A stretch of 64,000 bases of DNA from Brachypterus glaber (lineage: Eukaryota; Arthropoda; Insecta; Coleoptera; Kateretidae), in assembly GCA_958510825.1 (NCBI GenBank), contig OY294046.1, positions 4,774,001 to 4,838,000 on the forward strand, read 5' to 3'. The position numbers were made by a program, and so were the translations under genes. A model generated the notes under the pieces. The model ran no database searches, had not been told where the DNA came from, and saw nothing but the letters and a program-made list of their open reading frames with translations. Below, piece after piece: positions 45,874-56,079 of the stretch (positions are counted from its first letter, which is position 1; each line of letters begins with the position of its first letter).

Positions 45874-46287
45874 AATGGCGATTTCTCCCGTTAGATTAGA
45901 CAGGGACAAAAGTTCTACCCAAAAAGGATAGAAGACATACATACACTCCCACTTACACCCAACCAAACAAATTCTGTATTTGTTCTTTGTTGAACAAATA
46001 CAATATTTACTTGGCCGGGCGAAAAGTGTAACTATATTATTTTTATTAAAGAAATTACTGGCGCCATCTAAATTTTAGTAAAATTATCTTATTCTACAGA
46101 TTCACATTAGCTATGTTCGTTCGTGCCGCTCAGTGATACACTTTCCGGCCAACCAAATAAATACTGTATTTGTTGTATGAAAAACAAATACAGTATTTAT
46201 TTGGTTGGCTGGAAAGTGTAGCACAAATGAGATAAAGATAGGGGAGACATCTTTTGTTTCATAAGTCTAGTTGTAGAGAGCTCCATT
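45874..46287 (-). mobile_element. Family M MITE, copy 5
   Basis: Complete and inverted relative to copy 1. Like copy 3, it is near the phrase GGCCCAGTCCGGGC, found on its right side (about 46308). Confidence 0.9.
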
Positions 46288-47652
46288 GGCGATGAAGCCA
46301 AATTGGCCCAGTCCGGGCTTGGCATCGTAATTCCGGAAACTTTATACGAACATTTTATTTTATAGCAACGTTTTACACTAAAACAGACATTTTTTATTTG
46401 ACCAAGTTGCTACAAGTAATAAGGTTTTTTTTTCTAGTTTTATACTTCTTTAAGAAGACGTTAAGTAAATTAGAAAAAAGTGCTAATTTTCAGAAAACAA
46501 TATTTTCAACAACCTGATTAGGGTTTCACAAGAGTAAAAATGCAGCATGTAGAACTTATTTTAATTTTCTCAAAAAATTTATCATGAAAAAATGTTCGTT
46601 ATGCAAAAAAAAATCAGAGAGTAATAGATAGACAGACAGAAAAACTAAAACGATAATTTGATTGCAGTTTTTAGAAAAAATAGCGAAAAGGATAAAATAT
46701 TTGCTAGATCGCGGCTTTATCCGGCTCGAAAGACCAAAATGTACTTTTTGTATAGTTTTTCGAGACTCTCGTAATTGTGCAGGCTTGCTTGATGTATCAC
46801 TACATCTCCACGGTCTGTCTGCCTGCCTGTCCGGAAAATTTGTGACCACGATAACTCAAGAACGCTTTGAGCTCAAAACCTATGAAAAAAAGCTTTACAA
46901 AATAAAGGTCTTCACACTCTAAAAAAAACTTTACCCCTGGCAGATAACAAAAAAAATACTATTTGGGCGCCACTTGGTTTGACCTGACCGCCCCTTGCGA
47001 GGGGCCGGACTGCCCTTCCTGTTAAGATGCTTCTATCTAGAAACGTTATAACACAGTATAAAAAATAAAGAGCGTATTCAAGCGGTTAAAAAAATTCATA
47101 TATTTTTGTTATCTTACGAAGATTTTTTTTCTGTGTACGTAAACGAATTTCAGCCTGAAGTGCAATAAACAAACACTATTACACAAAACTGACACAAAAA
47201 GTGATTAATTGCTTATAATTTTGTTTTATTTGTTATTGTAAAGTTTATAACTATGTATTATTAATTTATTGACTTTATTTAAATTATAAATAAATATTTT
47301 TTGCAGGTTATTGAAATTAGCTGCTAAATACTTTATCGAGTCCATTTATGTGGCTTGTCTTAACTTAAGACTTAAGACTCTTAGGCAATTTTGGCGATTT
47401 GCAAGTTTGTAGCAAGATGAAATTGACCAATAAAGGTCGATTCAGGCATAATTATCACTAAATTCACTAAACTGAATTAAGAAATTTAGAAATTAAAAAG
47501 ATTAAGGAACATAACCTCAAATTCTATATTAAATTTTTCGTGGTAGCCAACAATTAAGATAAACTATAAAATATCTTGTTTTTTTCTTTCTTTTTTATAT
47601 AAGTCTCTATTGTATTTATATTACTTCATATTTTATTATAACAACTTTGTAA
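46288..47652. other. Non-coding tract
   Basis: Overlapping open frames on both strands (46556-46922) lack recognised domains. A GC-rich patch CCGCCCCTTGCGAGGGGCCG lies near 46990. Nothing else recognised. Confidence 0.4.
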
Positions 47653-48421
47653 CCCAGTCCGCACATGGTAAAGAAAGATTTTTTACGTTACATGTGCCAT
47701 ATTACATAAGATGTAACATACATATGTATGATACAGAACATGCAATATTGCATGTTATGTATCATATATATGGTACGAGAACATACACGATACATAAAAT
47801 GTTATGAATTCAATACTAAATATGGCGTCTATATTATTTTAATTTTTATAGGTTAGAATCACTAATATTCTTAAAATTGTTGTTAATAATAAAAGTTTTA
47901 CCCTTAAGTAGTAGAAACGCATGTATTTTTAGACAACTAAACCGATTTTAGATAATTTTAGACAAAAAATTAAAATATATATATTTTTTTAAAATGATTA
48001 TTTGCTATTTTTTCTCTAAAAATTGGCTTTTTATGTGGCCCATGATTTTTAAGCCTGGTAGAAAATTTGCTTTCACAGTAAAAATGCACACCGTATAAGA
48101 ATTTTGCCTGATGGATGCTACATATAAAGATATTTATATACTTTAATTATTAGGTTTATCAAAAAGACGTAAAAATGTTCACCATGTCTAAATCTATCAT
48201 GCACTCCATAACAAGTAAAATTCGGAAACGCCTACTTTTATTGTTATGTACCTAGTATGTATCTGATATGTAGCATGTTATGTAGCTGATACATAACTTG
48301 AGGCGGAATTGTTAAAGTCCAAGGACTATACATGGACTATAAAAATTACATGTCTGCAACATCACATAGAACAGTGGTTATGTACCTGCTATGTTCCTGC
48401 CATGTATTTGTGTTGACTGGG
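47653..48421. mobile_element. Family W3 element, rich in ATGTA/TACAT words
   Basis: The ends CCCAGTCCGCACATGG and CCATGTATTTGTGTTGACTGGG are imperfect inverted repeats. Both flanks hold many variants of ATGTAACAT, ATGTACCTG and TATGTATC; the middle is plain AT-rich. The open frame at 47610-47807 falls in the word-rich flank. Confidence 0.7.
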
Positions 48422-48582
48422 AAAAGGGACGTATGTCCTGTTAAGTTGTAAAATAAATAAATAAATAAATAAATAAAATATACCATAAAATAATGATACA
48501 ATCTTAAAATAAACCATAGAAAAAGAAGAATTTCTGAACTACACTAACTTTTGTGCAAAATGTTATAAACAAACGTTATCCA
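48422..48582. repeat. (AAAT)n tract and flank
   Basis: A run of AAATAAATAAATAAATAAAT lies near 48452, otherwise unremarkable. Confidence 0.6.
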
Positions 48583-49371
48583 CCCAGGTAGCAAGGGATG
48601 TTATATTACAAGAAATTAACATCACTTTTGGGTGTATTTTTAAACTAAATTATAACATCACATAATATTGAAAAATAACATGTATTTAACATCACATTTG
48701 CAACGTAATACGTGTGACGTGACAACCATGTTATTAAATAACAAATATTTAGCAACGCTGTGAATATATCGCATGTCACATATTAACGTGGCTTTCACGT
48801 GAATGTCATGTTATTTTGCTTCTCACCGACGTTCGAAGCAAAAAAATCGATATAAGATGATATTGATAGAGTAAATTATTATAAGGAAATTGTATACACA
48901 TTATACGATTTCCAATGAATAGGGGGCTCTGCCGGGCTTCTCAAGACCACGGACACGGGTTAAAGGAATATATTCTCCGCTTAATCTGCAATTTCGTATT
49001 TAGAATCTATCTGTTTCAATCTGTGATTGTTTCAATTACTGATTGATTTTAAATCCGATTTTTTTATAGGGTTATAGCGTTTTTAATGGTTTTAATTTAG
49101 AAAAAGCTAATATTCTAAAATATTATTTAAATATTAAAGTACCAGTAACGGCATCCATATGATATTCATATCCATATGATATAACAGGAATGTGGATTTA
49201 TGATTTCACAAACACGTTATTTTCGGGATGTCATTGTGTGATGTTATTAGGGGCGGACTTAGGACATCCCCACCATGCTACATTCTTGTTAAATGAGACT
49301 ACAATCTTAACATCACATGTCACATATTAACGTGACTTTCACGTGAATTTCATGTTATTTTGCTACCTGGG
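48583..49371. mobile_element. Family W4 element, rich in ACATCAC and CACGTGA words
   Basis: 789 bp. Inverted ends CCCAGGTAGCAA and TTGCTACCTGGG; CA dinucleotides flank both sides (48581-48582 and 49372-49373). The flanks repeat TTAACATCACATNT and CACATATTAACGTGNCTTTC; the centre is unique. Confidence 0.8.
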
Positions 49372-49831
49372 CAAGTATCAAAATAAAAATGAAGATGGCG
49401 ACACCTTTGTATTTTAAAACTCGTACATTTTCAGTCTTAAGGAAAAACACAGTAGTTACATAAGAAAATAAAAGGTACTTTTGGAGATAGTTGGTTTTAA
49501 ATCACGATTTTTAGACCCAACAACTGCAAATATAGTAATAATCGCCCTACGCAATAGATATTTGTTTTTGTTTTACTTATTCAGTCGTATTTACACATGC
49601 CTATTATCTATTTAGCAGTTACCTTATTGTTGCATACCACGGAAAATTTATTATAAACTTTGAGGTTATGCTTCTTAATTTTGTTAATTTCTTAATTTAT
49701 TAATTCAGTTTAGTGTAGTTAGTGATAATTATGCCTGAATCGACCTTAAAATCCATTTATTTTATTTTTGACGCATTTGAAGGGTAAATATCGTTTTACC
49801 TTACATTATGCGATTTTAACTATTTTAGGTT
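49372..49831. other. Non-coding stretch
   Basis: Nothing recognised. Confidence 0.4.
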
Positions 49832-50070
49832 TGGAAACGTTCAAGTATTACGTAACGCAAAATTTACCAAGATTCATACACTTCATACCTCGGTTCTCGC
49901 GTTATTCAAGGCTGTAGAGATTTCATATTTTGGCAACCCCTCCAACACACCCCCTATTAGGGGAGGTAGCCAAAATATGAAATCTCTATAATCTATAATA
50001 ACGCGAGAACCGGGGTATGAAGTGTATGAATTTTGGTACAATTTACGTTACGTAATACTTGAACGTTCCC
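49832..50070. repeat. Foldback family F, copy 2
   Basis: GGAAACGTTCAAGTATTACG at left, complement with GAACGTTCCC at right. Inner arms CTTCATACCTCGGTTCTCGC and GAGATTTCATATTTTGGC pair with their complements. Confidence 0.8.
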
Positions 50071-50761
50071 TTTATAGCAGGCATCTATCAATCTGAATAT
50101 AGTTAAAATATCATAATGTAAAGCTATAGACTGATAGGGGGAAAGTAAACTGGTGTTTAAAAAAAACTGGAGAAGTCTTTTTGGTGAAAGAAGTATTCCA
50201 TTTATTTTATGGGAGAGAGAAGGAGAAGAATTAACATTTTTTATTAGAAAAAACCAAAAAAAAAAATAAAAAAATAATTTACGAAAAAAAAAAATCACAG
50301 TTTTCAAACAAATTAGACCCCCAATAACCATTTTCATTATTATTTTCTCTGAGATGGTATCACAGTTATCCTAACCATAACGAAACGACAGATCTACAGA
50401 CGGGAAAAATGTTATAACTTTTTCCACGAATTATAAAAAAATAATAATATAAATAATAAAAAAATAAAAAAAATGACTTTAAAGTCAAACAAAGCTTTCT
50501 TTAAACGAGATCTAACTACCGTAGTTATTATTATTATTAATTAATTAATTATTAATAAGGTATTTAAATCCCGTGTAAACGCCATTTTCTGCGGTATTTA
50601 CTAATCGGGAGTTATAAATCTAACCACTTGAAAAACAGGGTTAGAATTAATAATTAGGATTAGGCCGTGACAAAAGGCTATGTAAACGGTAAAGATTTAA
50701 AAATACCGATATTGCCAACCTTAAGCGAAAAAAAAACAAAATACCCCAAACACTTGAATAT
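50071..50761. other. Non-coding stretch
   Basis: The open frame at 49993-50337 overlaps the preceding foldback and has no motif. TTATTATTATTA-type runs lie near 50525. Confidence 0.4.
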
Positions 50762-50904
50762 AAGGGCATATACACAGGCTCGCATAACAACAAAGTACAT
50801 AAGAATGCGATGCCGTGATTGGCTTCATGTGCCGCCATGTATCTTGTAAGCCAATCACGGTACCGCATTCTTATGTACTATGCGAGCTTCTGGATATGCC
50901 TTAA
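50762..50904. repeat. 143-bp foldback, relative of 2988-3133
   Basis: AAGGGCATATACACAGGCTC and GAGCTTCTGGATATGCCTT, with CGTGATTGGCTT and AGCCAATCACGG inside. The overlapping open frames here are by-products. Confidence 0.8.
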
Positions 50905-51263
50905 AGCAGCTTATTTTATTTATAACTACGGTAATTTTTTATTACCTATACACAAAAAAAAAGGATTTCTTGAACCAAGGACAAGTGTATTTCTATGTGT
51001 TCCAAGCCATATTCTCTTATTTCAAGGCTAGAGTTTCTTGAATGAAGAGCACGGGTTTTTGAATGAAGATCCGCGCTCTTCATTCAAGGACATTGGACTT
51101 TGGTTCAAAGAAATGCTAGCCTTGAAACAAGATAATGTGGCTTTGAGCATATCGAATGACAAGTGTCCTTGTTACAAGGAATCGTTTTTTTTTCTGTGTA
51201 AACGAAGCCCACACTTCGTCTTTAGAAGAAAGTAAAAATAGTAAAAAAAATATTTTGACTGAC
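50905..51263 (-). other. Intron or flank downstream of the M3 exon
   Basis: Starts with the donor GTCAGT read on the minus strand at 51263-51258. The next channel exon is not recognisable in 1-51257. Repeated AAGGA/TTCAAG-type words lie at 50960-51170. Confidence 0.5.
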
Positions 51264-51478
51264 CTGCGTGACCGGATTTTCTCCCGGCCTGTACACCACG
51301 TTGTGTAACGGTCGTTTTCTTCCCACGTAGTTTACGCAGACAAATTCGAGGAGTGAAGCGTAAATAAAACACATGCAAACGCCGTCCCAAACATTCATGG
51401 CTGTCAAATTTGAGACAACTGGCAGTGTTGAGCGGAATCCATTTGATGTGGTGAAAAAATTGAGCATTGTCGTGACAC
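51264..51478 (-). CDS. pHCl: pHCl-type ligand-gated chloride channel, exon with M2, M3 and loop start
   Basis: This 215-bp exon (2 bases plus 71 codons) runs from an AG acceptor at 51480-51479 to a GTCAGT donor. It encodes VTTMLNFFTTSNGFRSTLP, the pore-lining M2 helix, then NLTAMNVWDGVCMCFIY and ASLLEFVCVNYVGRKRP, covering the M2-M3 linker and M3, and ends PGENPVTQ at the start of the cytoplasmic loop. Cys-loop subunits form pentameric channels in the plasma membrane. The wording of M2-M3 fits insect pHCl rather than GluCl, HisCl or RDL; that assignment rests on recalled family sequence. It joins the 54214-54366 exon in frame (I-G-V). The first 86 bases are duplicated upstream at 51852, 52314 and 52776. 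M4 is not found in the window. Confidence 0.9.
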
Positions 51479-51546
51479 CTGAAATTTTAAGGTTCATAAT
51501 AGATCTAATAATAAAGTGGTCCATTCTAAAAAAGCCGAAATAAAAA

Positions 51547-51587
51547 CGGAATCCGTTTGATGTGGTGAAAACATTGTGGTGACACCT
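51547..51587 (-). pseudogene. Shortened sub-copy of the M2 exon start
   Basis: Within each full unit there is a second, older piece of the exon start: acceptor AG, GTGTCACCACAATG, then CCACATCAAACGGATTCCG after loss of several bases that shifts the frame. Equivalent pieces are at 52007-52047 and 52469-52509. Confidence 0.75.
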
Positions 51588-51851
51588 CGAATTTTTGGGA
51601 TTTATGATAGATATAAATCCGAAGTGGTTACTTCAAAATAATAATTACAGCCAACTGCAAAACAATAATGCACTGTATAAAATAACAAGCAATAAAATAG
51701 TAAATAAAGTCGAGAAAAATGTCTTATTTTAGGGTAAAACAGTTTAGAACTGGAGTATCAATACATAATGCATTTTTTAATGTATAGTATGGTCTCGCCT
51801 TATTAAGGAATTTAAAAATATTTTTTTTTTACTGAATATATGCCAAAAAGG

Positions 51852-51937
51852 ATTCATAGCTGTCAAATTTGAGACAACTGGCAGTGTTGAGCGGAATCCG
51901 TTTGATGTTGTGAAAAAACTGAGCATTGTCGTGTCAA
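51852..51937 (-). pseudogene. Partial M2 exon copy 1
   Basis: The acceptor AG is retained (51939-51938). 86 coding bases remain open in the original phase and read DTTMLSFFTTSNGFRSTLP and on to LTAMN, with Val-to-Asp and Asn-to-Ser changes in M2. No donor follows at the end of homology. Confidence 0.85.
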
Positions 51938-52313
51938 CTGAAATTTTAAGGGTTCATAATAGATCTAATAATAAAGTGGTCCATTCTAAAAAAGCCGAAA
52001 TAAAAACGGAATCCGTTTAATGTGGTGAAAACATTGTGGTGACACCTCGAATTTTTGGGATTTATGATGGATATAAATCCGAAGTGGTTTCTTCAAAATA
52101 ATAATTACAGCCAACTGCAAAACAATAATGCACTGTATAAAATAACTCAAGCAATAAAATAGTAAATAAAGTCGAGAAAAATGTCTTATTTTAGGGTAAA
52201 ACAGTTTAGAACTGGAGTATCAATACATAATGCATTTTTTAATGTATAGTATGGTCTCGCCTTATTAAGGAATTTAAAAATATTTTTTTTTTACTGAATA
52301 TATGCCAAAAAGG

Positions 52314-52399
52314 ATTCATAGCTGTCAAATTTGAGACAACTGGCAGTGTTGAGCGGAATCCGTTTGATGTTGTGAAAAAACTGAGCATTGTCGTGTCAA
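52314..52399 (-). pseudogene. Partial M2 exon copy 2
   Basis: Same sequence as the copy at 51852-51937, including the Asp and Ser changes, with its acceptor at 52401-52400. Confidence 0.85.
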
Positions 52400-52775
52400 C
52401 TGAAATTTTAAGGGTTCATAATAGATCTAATAATAAAGTGGTCCATTCTAAAAAAGCCGAAATAAAAACGGAATCCGTTTAATGTGGTGAAAACATTGTG
52501 GTGACACCTCGAATTTTTGGGATTTATGATGGATATAAATCCGAAGTGGTTTCTTCAAAATAATAATTACAGCCAACTGCAAAACAATAATGCACTGTAA
52601 AAAATAACTCAAGCAATAAAATAGTAAATAAAGTCGAGAAAAATGTCTTATTTTAGGGTAAAACAGTTTAGAAGTGAAATATCAATACATAATGCCTTTT
52701 TTAATGTATAGTATGGTCTCGCGTTATTAAGGAATTTAAAAATATTGTTTTTTTACTGAATATATGCAAAAAAGA

Positions 52776-52860
52776 ATTCATGGCTGTCAAATTTGAGATA
52801 ACTGGCGGTGTTGAGCGGAATCCGTTTGATGTGGTGAAAAAACTGAGCATTGTCGAGACA
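52776..52860 (-). pseudogene. Partial M2 exon copy 3 (most upstream)
   Basis: Here the acceptor AG is displaced by one base (52862-52861), leaving 85 bases, so use of this site would shift the frame. The M2 wording is otherwise kept. The plus-strand open frame at 52780-52998 is antisense to this copy and not a gene. Confidence 0.8.
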
Positions 52861-52893
52861 CTTGGAATTTTTAGGGTTTATATACATCTAACC

Positions 52894-53260
52894 CGAAAGC
52901 GAGAAAGCTTCACCCCTTCTCCCTCTGAGTCCAGCCCTGGTCGTCGTCGTCATCGTCTTCATTATCGCCGTCGCCTTCGTCGATATGCACTAGGTTAAAA
53001 TATATTAGTAGCACTCCTTTAGTCAATATTTATTTTATGTAGTAAAATAGCGAAGTGAAGATACCGGTATTTTAAAATTTAATCTGACAAGACAGACAGC
53101 GAGAGCGCTAGAGCTTTTTAGTTGATTGATTTATTGCACAATAATTCTAAAAGATGTTTTGAAGGGATGAAGCTTGACATACCTCCAAATGCTTCTTGTA
53201 TTTATTTTTATAACCATACATACTAAAAAAACTAAAATAGTTGCCCCAACTAACGTTTGT
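52894..53260 (-). other. Intron sequence
   Basis: Includes a CGTCGTCGTCATCGTC stretch near 52940. Nothing else recognised. Confidence 0.4.
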
Positions 53261-53672
53261 TTTTTTAAGGTATAGTTATTTTAAATTTGCCGCTAAATAC
53301 TCCACAAAGTCAGATTTACACTGAAGCATGTGGCTTGTTTTGAATGTCAACATAACCAAAATTTATAATTTTTGTTTACTTACTTTGTTTTTATGATATT
53401 TTGATGTAAAAAAAACAGAATTAACAAAGCTGTTGCTAAAAACACTTTTGTATTCCTGTAGAAACAAAATTTACTTAAAAAATCGCTTTTATTCCAATAA
53501 TTTAGAGGAATAAACCATTTTTTTGTTCTCGTTAATGGCACGTCAACATTTTACGGTTGTGTAAATTGGGCCTAGTCATTTCGCTTAGGACGCATGCGTA
53601 TCTTACGTTGCTATGGTAATTTTGAGATTCTTTACAAGCGGGAAGGTTTAAAATAACTATACCTTAAAAAAA
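53261..53672 (-). mobile_element. Family H MITE, copy 2 (intronic)
   Basis: Inverted copy of 36944-37354, with matching 25-base inverted ends and nearly the same length (412 bp). Confidence 0.88.
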
Positions 53673-53744
53673 TAAACTTTATAAACGGTACAACTATTAA
53701 TTTTTGATTAATACGTAATAATTAATAAGTACAATGTACGCAGT

Positions 53745-54086
53745 ACATGTCTGTTTAACTTCATACTATTTTACTTAATTAAGCATCCCCTAAGTCCAGG
53801 ACTTGCGTGGGCTAGTAGTAGATGGAACCACCGGCTTTAACTCCATATAAACCAGTTTATAGGGAGTATATCTGTACGTATAAAAACTTCTTCACGTGTT
53901 AGTTGCTTCCAAATCAAAATTTATCAGCATTATAAATGATTAAAAAACATAAAATTCCCTTCTTACTCCAATATAATCACATGTTCGTCATTTTACTGCA
54001 CATCTTCCATACAATCACTATAAAATATATAAAATCGAATCCGGGGCATATCTAAGATAGCAAATAAATAAATAAATAACTAATAA
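53745..54086 (+). repeat. Probable non-LTR retrotransposon 3' remnant (intronic)
   Basis: TAAGCATCCCCTAAGTCCAG and GGGCTAGTAGTAGATGGAAC match 25280-25415. The segment ends in ATATCTAAGATAGCAAATAA followed by AAATAAATAAAT, like a LINE 3' tail. No coding part is present. Confidence 0.5.
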
Positions 54087-54213
54087 AAAATACTTGATGC
54101 TAAAAATTAAACGCGATTAACGGATTATAAAATTCTTGCCAAAAGTACATGTTCCTCGTTTCACGGGTGAAAAGCAACTGAACATGGATGTTATCTTGTT
54201 GTTTAGTACTTAC

Positions 54214-54366
54214 CAATCATAACTCTGGCAGGTACCGCGTTCCATTCCAGCCAAAATGTGATAAACGATGACGTAACCAATATAATTCCCGGAATGAATA
54301 CTGTAGTAAAATAAAAGGCTCTGTCTCTCGTAAATATCAAATCTACTTTCAAACAACTATAGTTAC
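54214..54366 (-). CDS. pHCl: pHCl-type ligand-gated chloride channel, exon with M1 and PAR motif
   Basis: The 153-bp exon (2 bases, 50 codons, 1 base) lies between TTTCAG acceptor and GTAAGT donor. It encodes NYSCLKVDLIFTRDRAFYF, bringing the second Cys of the extra disulphide pair found in glycine/glutamate-type channels, then the M1 helix TTVFIPGIILVTSSFITFW, and after LEWNA the VPAR motif at the inner mouth of the pore that goes with anion selectivity. It continues in phase from SSWRG of the upstream exon and into IGVTT of the downstream exon. In this family M1 is preceded by the ligand-binding domain and the P-A-R sequence marks chloride rather than cation channels. Introns on both sides are large and full of repeats. 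Confidence 0.92.
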
Positions 54367-54751
54367 CTGAAACAAAATAATTATTTTAATAGATTTATCT
54401 AAAAGCGCTCCCGCGGGTGAAATTGGCGCAAACGTATTACAACACGATTCGCCCACCGCAGTAATGATAAGAATCTAGCACATGCGCACTGGTTTGCTTA
54501 TTTTTTTTTTTTTGACAGATGTCAAAAGTGGCTTCCGTTTAGGCAGTTGTAGTTTTATGAAATAGTTTAATTTGAGTGGGGTTACGGTGCGCATCAGGTC
54601 CACAAAAATGAACTATATTTTTGCACTGATTTCTGGTTTTATTACTAAAACTTACTCTTGAATATAATTAGGTGCGGAAATCCAGTTTTTTTGTTAGAAT
54701 ATATAGCAAAAGATTGTTAAAATACTCACGAATTTCTGTTTAATTTTTTTA
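54367..54751 (-). other. Intron sequence
   Basis: No recognised repeat. AAGTGGCTTCCGTTTAGGC near 54527 has no partner here. CATGCGCACTGG near 54482 is mirrored by CAGTGCGCATGCGC near 55280, around the minisatellite, and GATTCGCCCACCGCAGTAAT near 54447 by ATTACTGCGGTGAGTGAATC near 55304, indicating an inverted-ended element of about 0.9 kb. Confidence 0.5.
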
Positions 54752-55032
54752 ATGGGGGCGTTGGTTTACGCTAACAATGGGTTGGTTTGGTAGTTTGCTA
54801 GTTTGGTGTTTTTTTTTTTAATGGGAGGCGTTGGTTTACGTTAACAATGGTTTGGTTTGGTGGTTTGCTGGTTTGGTGTTTTTTTTTTAATGGGAGGCGT
54901 TGGTTTACGTTAACAATGGTTTGGTTTGGTAGTTTGGTGGTTTGGTGTTTTTTTTAATGGGAGGCGTTGGTTTACGTTAATAATGGTTTGGTTTGGTAGT
55001 TTGCTAGTTTGGTGTTTTTTTTTTAATGGGAG
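54752..55032 (-). repeat. Intronic minisatellite
   Basis: Four full units of about 63-68 bases: AATGGGAGGCGTTGGTTTAC, GTTAACAATGGTTTGGTTTGG, TAGTTTGCTAGTTTGGTG, then a T-run of variable length. Units differ at a few bases. It sits within inverted ends near 54447 and 55304. Confidence 0.88.
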
Positions 55033-55566
55033 GCATTTTTCAGATACGATATTTTAGAATTTAGAAGGCGATATATTTTAAGAATCAAATGTTCATTAAT
55101 GAATATTCCGTATTTTTTTTACGAAAATACTATTAAAAGCGAGTACTTTTAGCCAATTAAAAAAAAACTGTTAGCTTGCAAAGAAAAAAGTAGATATTTT
55201 TGTAAAATTCTGCAAAAGAATGTTACATAACCTTAAAATAATTTTTGGCATACGTCAAAAAAAAAACTAAGAAAATCAGTGCGCATGCGCTGGATTCTTC
55301 TCATTACTGCGGTGAGTGAATCGTATTACAACACCAAAAAAAAAAATATAGGAAAGAAGAAGATCTAAAAGCGCTATTTTTTGTACGATAAACCTGTACG
55401 AAAAGTTTAATTCTTCGGCCTAGGTCAAACAGTAAAATAGTCGACTTTCTTTTTTTTTTTTTGAAAATTATTTGGGAAAATGCAATAAAGCATTTACTGT
55501 GAATAGTATATAATAGAATGCGTAGAATTACATATCTTCAAGGCTTGTTATGTTTATGTAACAGTA
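55033..55566 (-). other. Intron sequence
   Basis: Contains the right inverted end of the minisatellite-bearing element near 55280-55325. Otherwise nothing recognised. Confidence 0.45.
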
Positions 55567-56079
55567 TTTTTCGACTCATATAAGCTCATAATCACACGCA
55601 TTTTGCGTGTTCTTATAGGCCCATAAGAGGTCTCTACTTTTTTTTTTGTTGGCAACATACAAAAGCCTATCTCTTAACGTTTTGCGTGCAAATGTCAATG
55701 TCGATTTAAAGTTTAATTTTTTACAAAATTTTGTGTTTGGGTTATTTTTTACCGTGTTAAAATTGTGGACTGGTTAATTGCAGTGAAAAAAGAAGAGATG
55801 ACTATAAAATATAACAAAATATAATTTGTTCTTAGCATTTTAAACATGGTGTAAACTGTAATGCCAATCCAAAACAAAAATCCCTAAATCATTCATCAAT
55901 TTAAATGTAAGTTTTTTTTTAGAGCAAAATAGAAAAAAATTGTATAAAGCACTCGTTTCATAACACGTTTTTAGCGCACTAGTACTTTAGAAAACTTACC
56001 GCAAGCGGCTCGTTTTCTAAACTTGTACTCGTGCGCTAAAAACGTATGTTATGAAACTAGTACTTTAATATACTATTAT
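55567..56079 (+). mobile_element. Family R element, full copy (intronic)
   Basis: Opposite orientation to 13086-13607 and 43956-44464. It includes the hairpin CATAATCACACGCATTTTGC and the palindromic AAAACTTACCGCAAGCGGCT segment. Confidence 0.88.

Larger units (their letters stand above)
51393..52893 (-). repeat. Tandem array of the M2-exon acceptor region
   Basis: Units begin at plus-strand positions 51393, 51852, 52314 and 52776 (spacing 459, 462, 462). Each contains the acceptor, the first 85-87 coding bases of the M2 exon and, in the first three units, about 375 bp of intron. The first unit is part of the real exon. Homology stops abruptly inside the exon at 51393. The second and third units are almost identical. 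Confidence 0.92.

Noticed and set aside
49993..50337. 114-codon minus-strand frame
   Set aside because: Its C-terminal third lies in a family F foldback and the rest is poly-Phe/Lys from T and A runs.
51852..52399. Partial M2 copies as true mutually exclusive exons
   Set aside because: They end abruptly mid-exon with no good donor and no M3 coding, so as seen they cannot replace the real exon; kept as decoy acceptors only.
52780..52998. 72-codon plus-strand frame
   Set aside because: Antisense to the third partial M2 exon copy, running into a CGTCGTCGT repeat.
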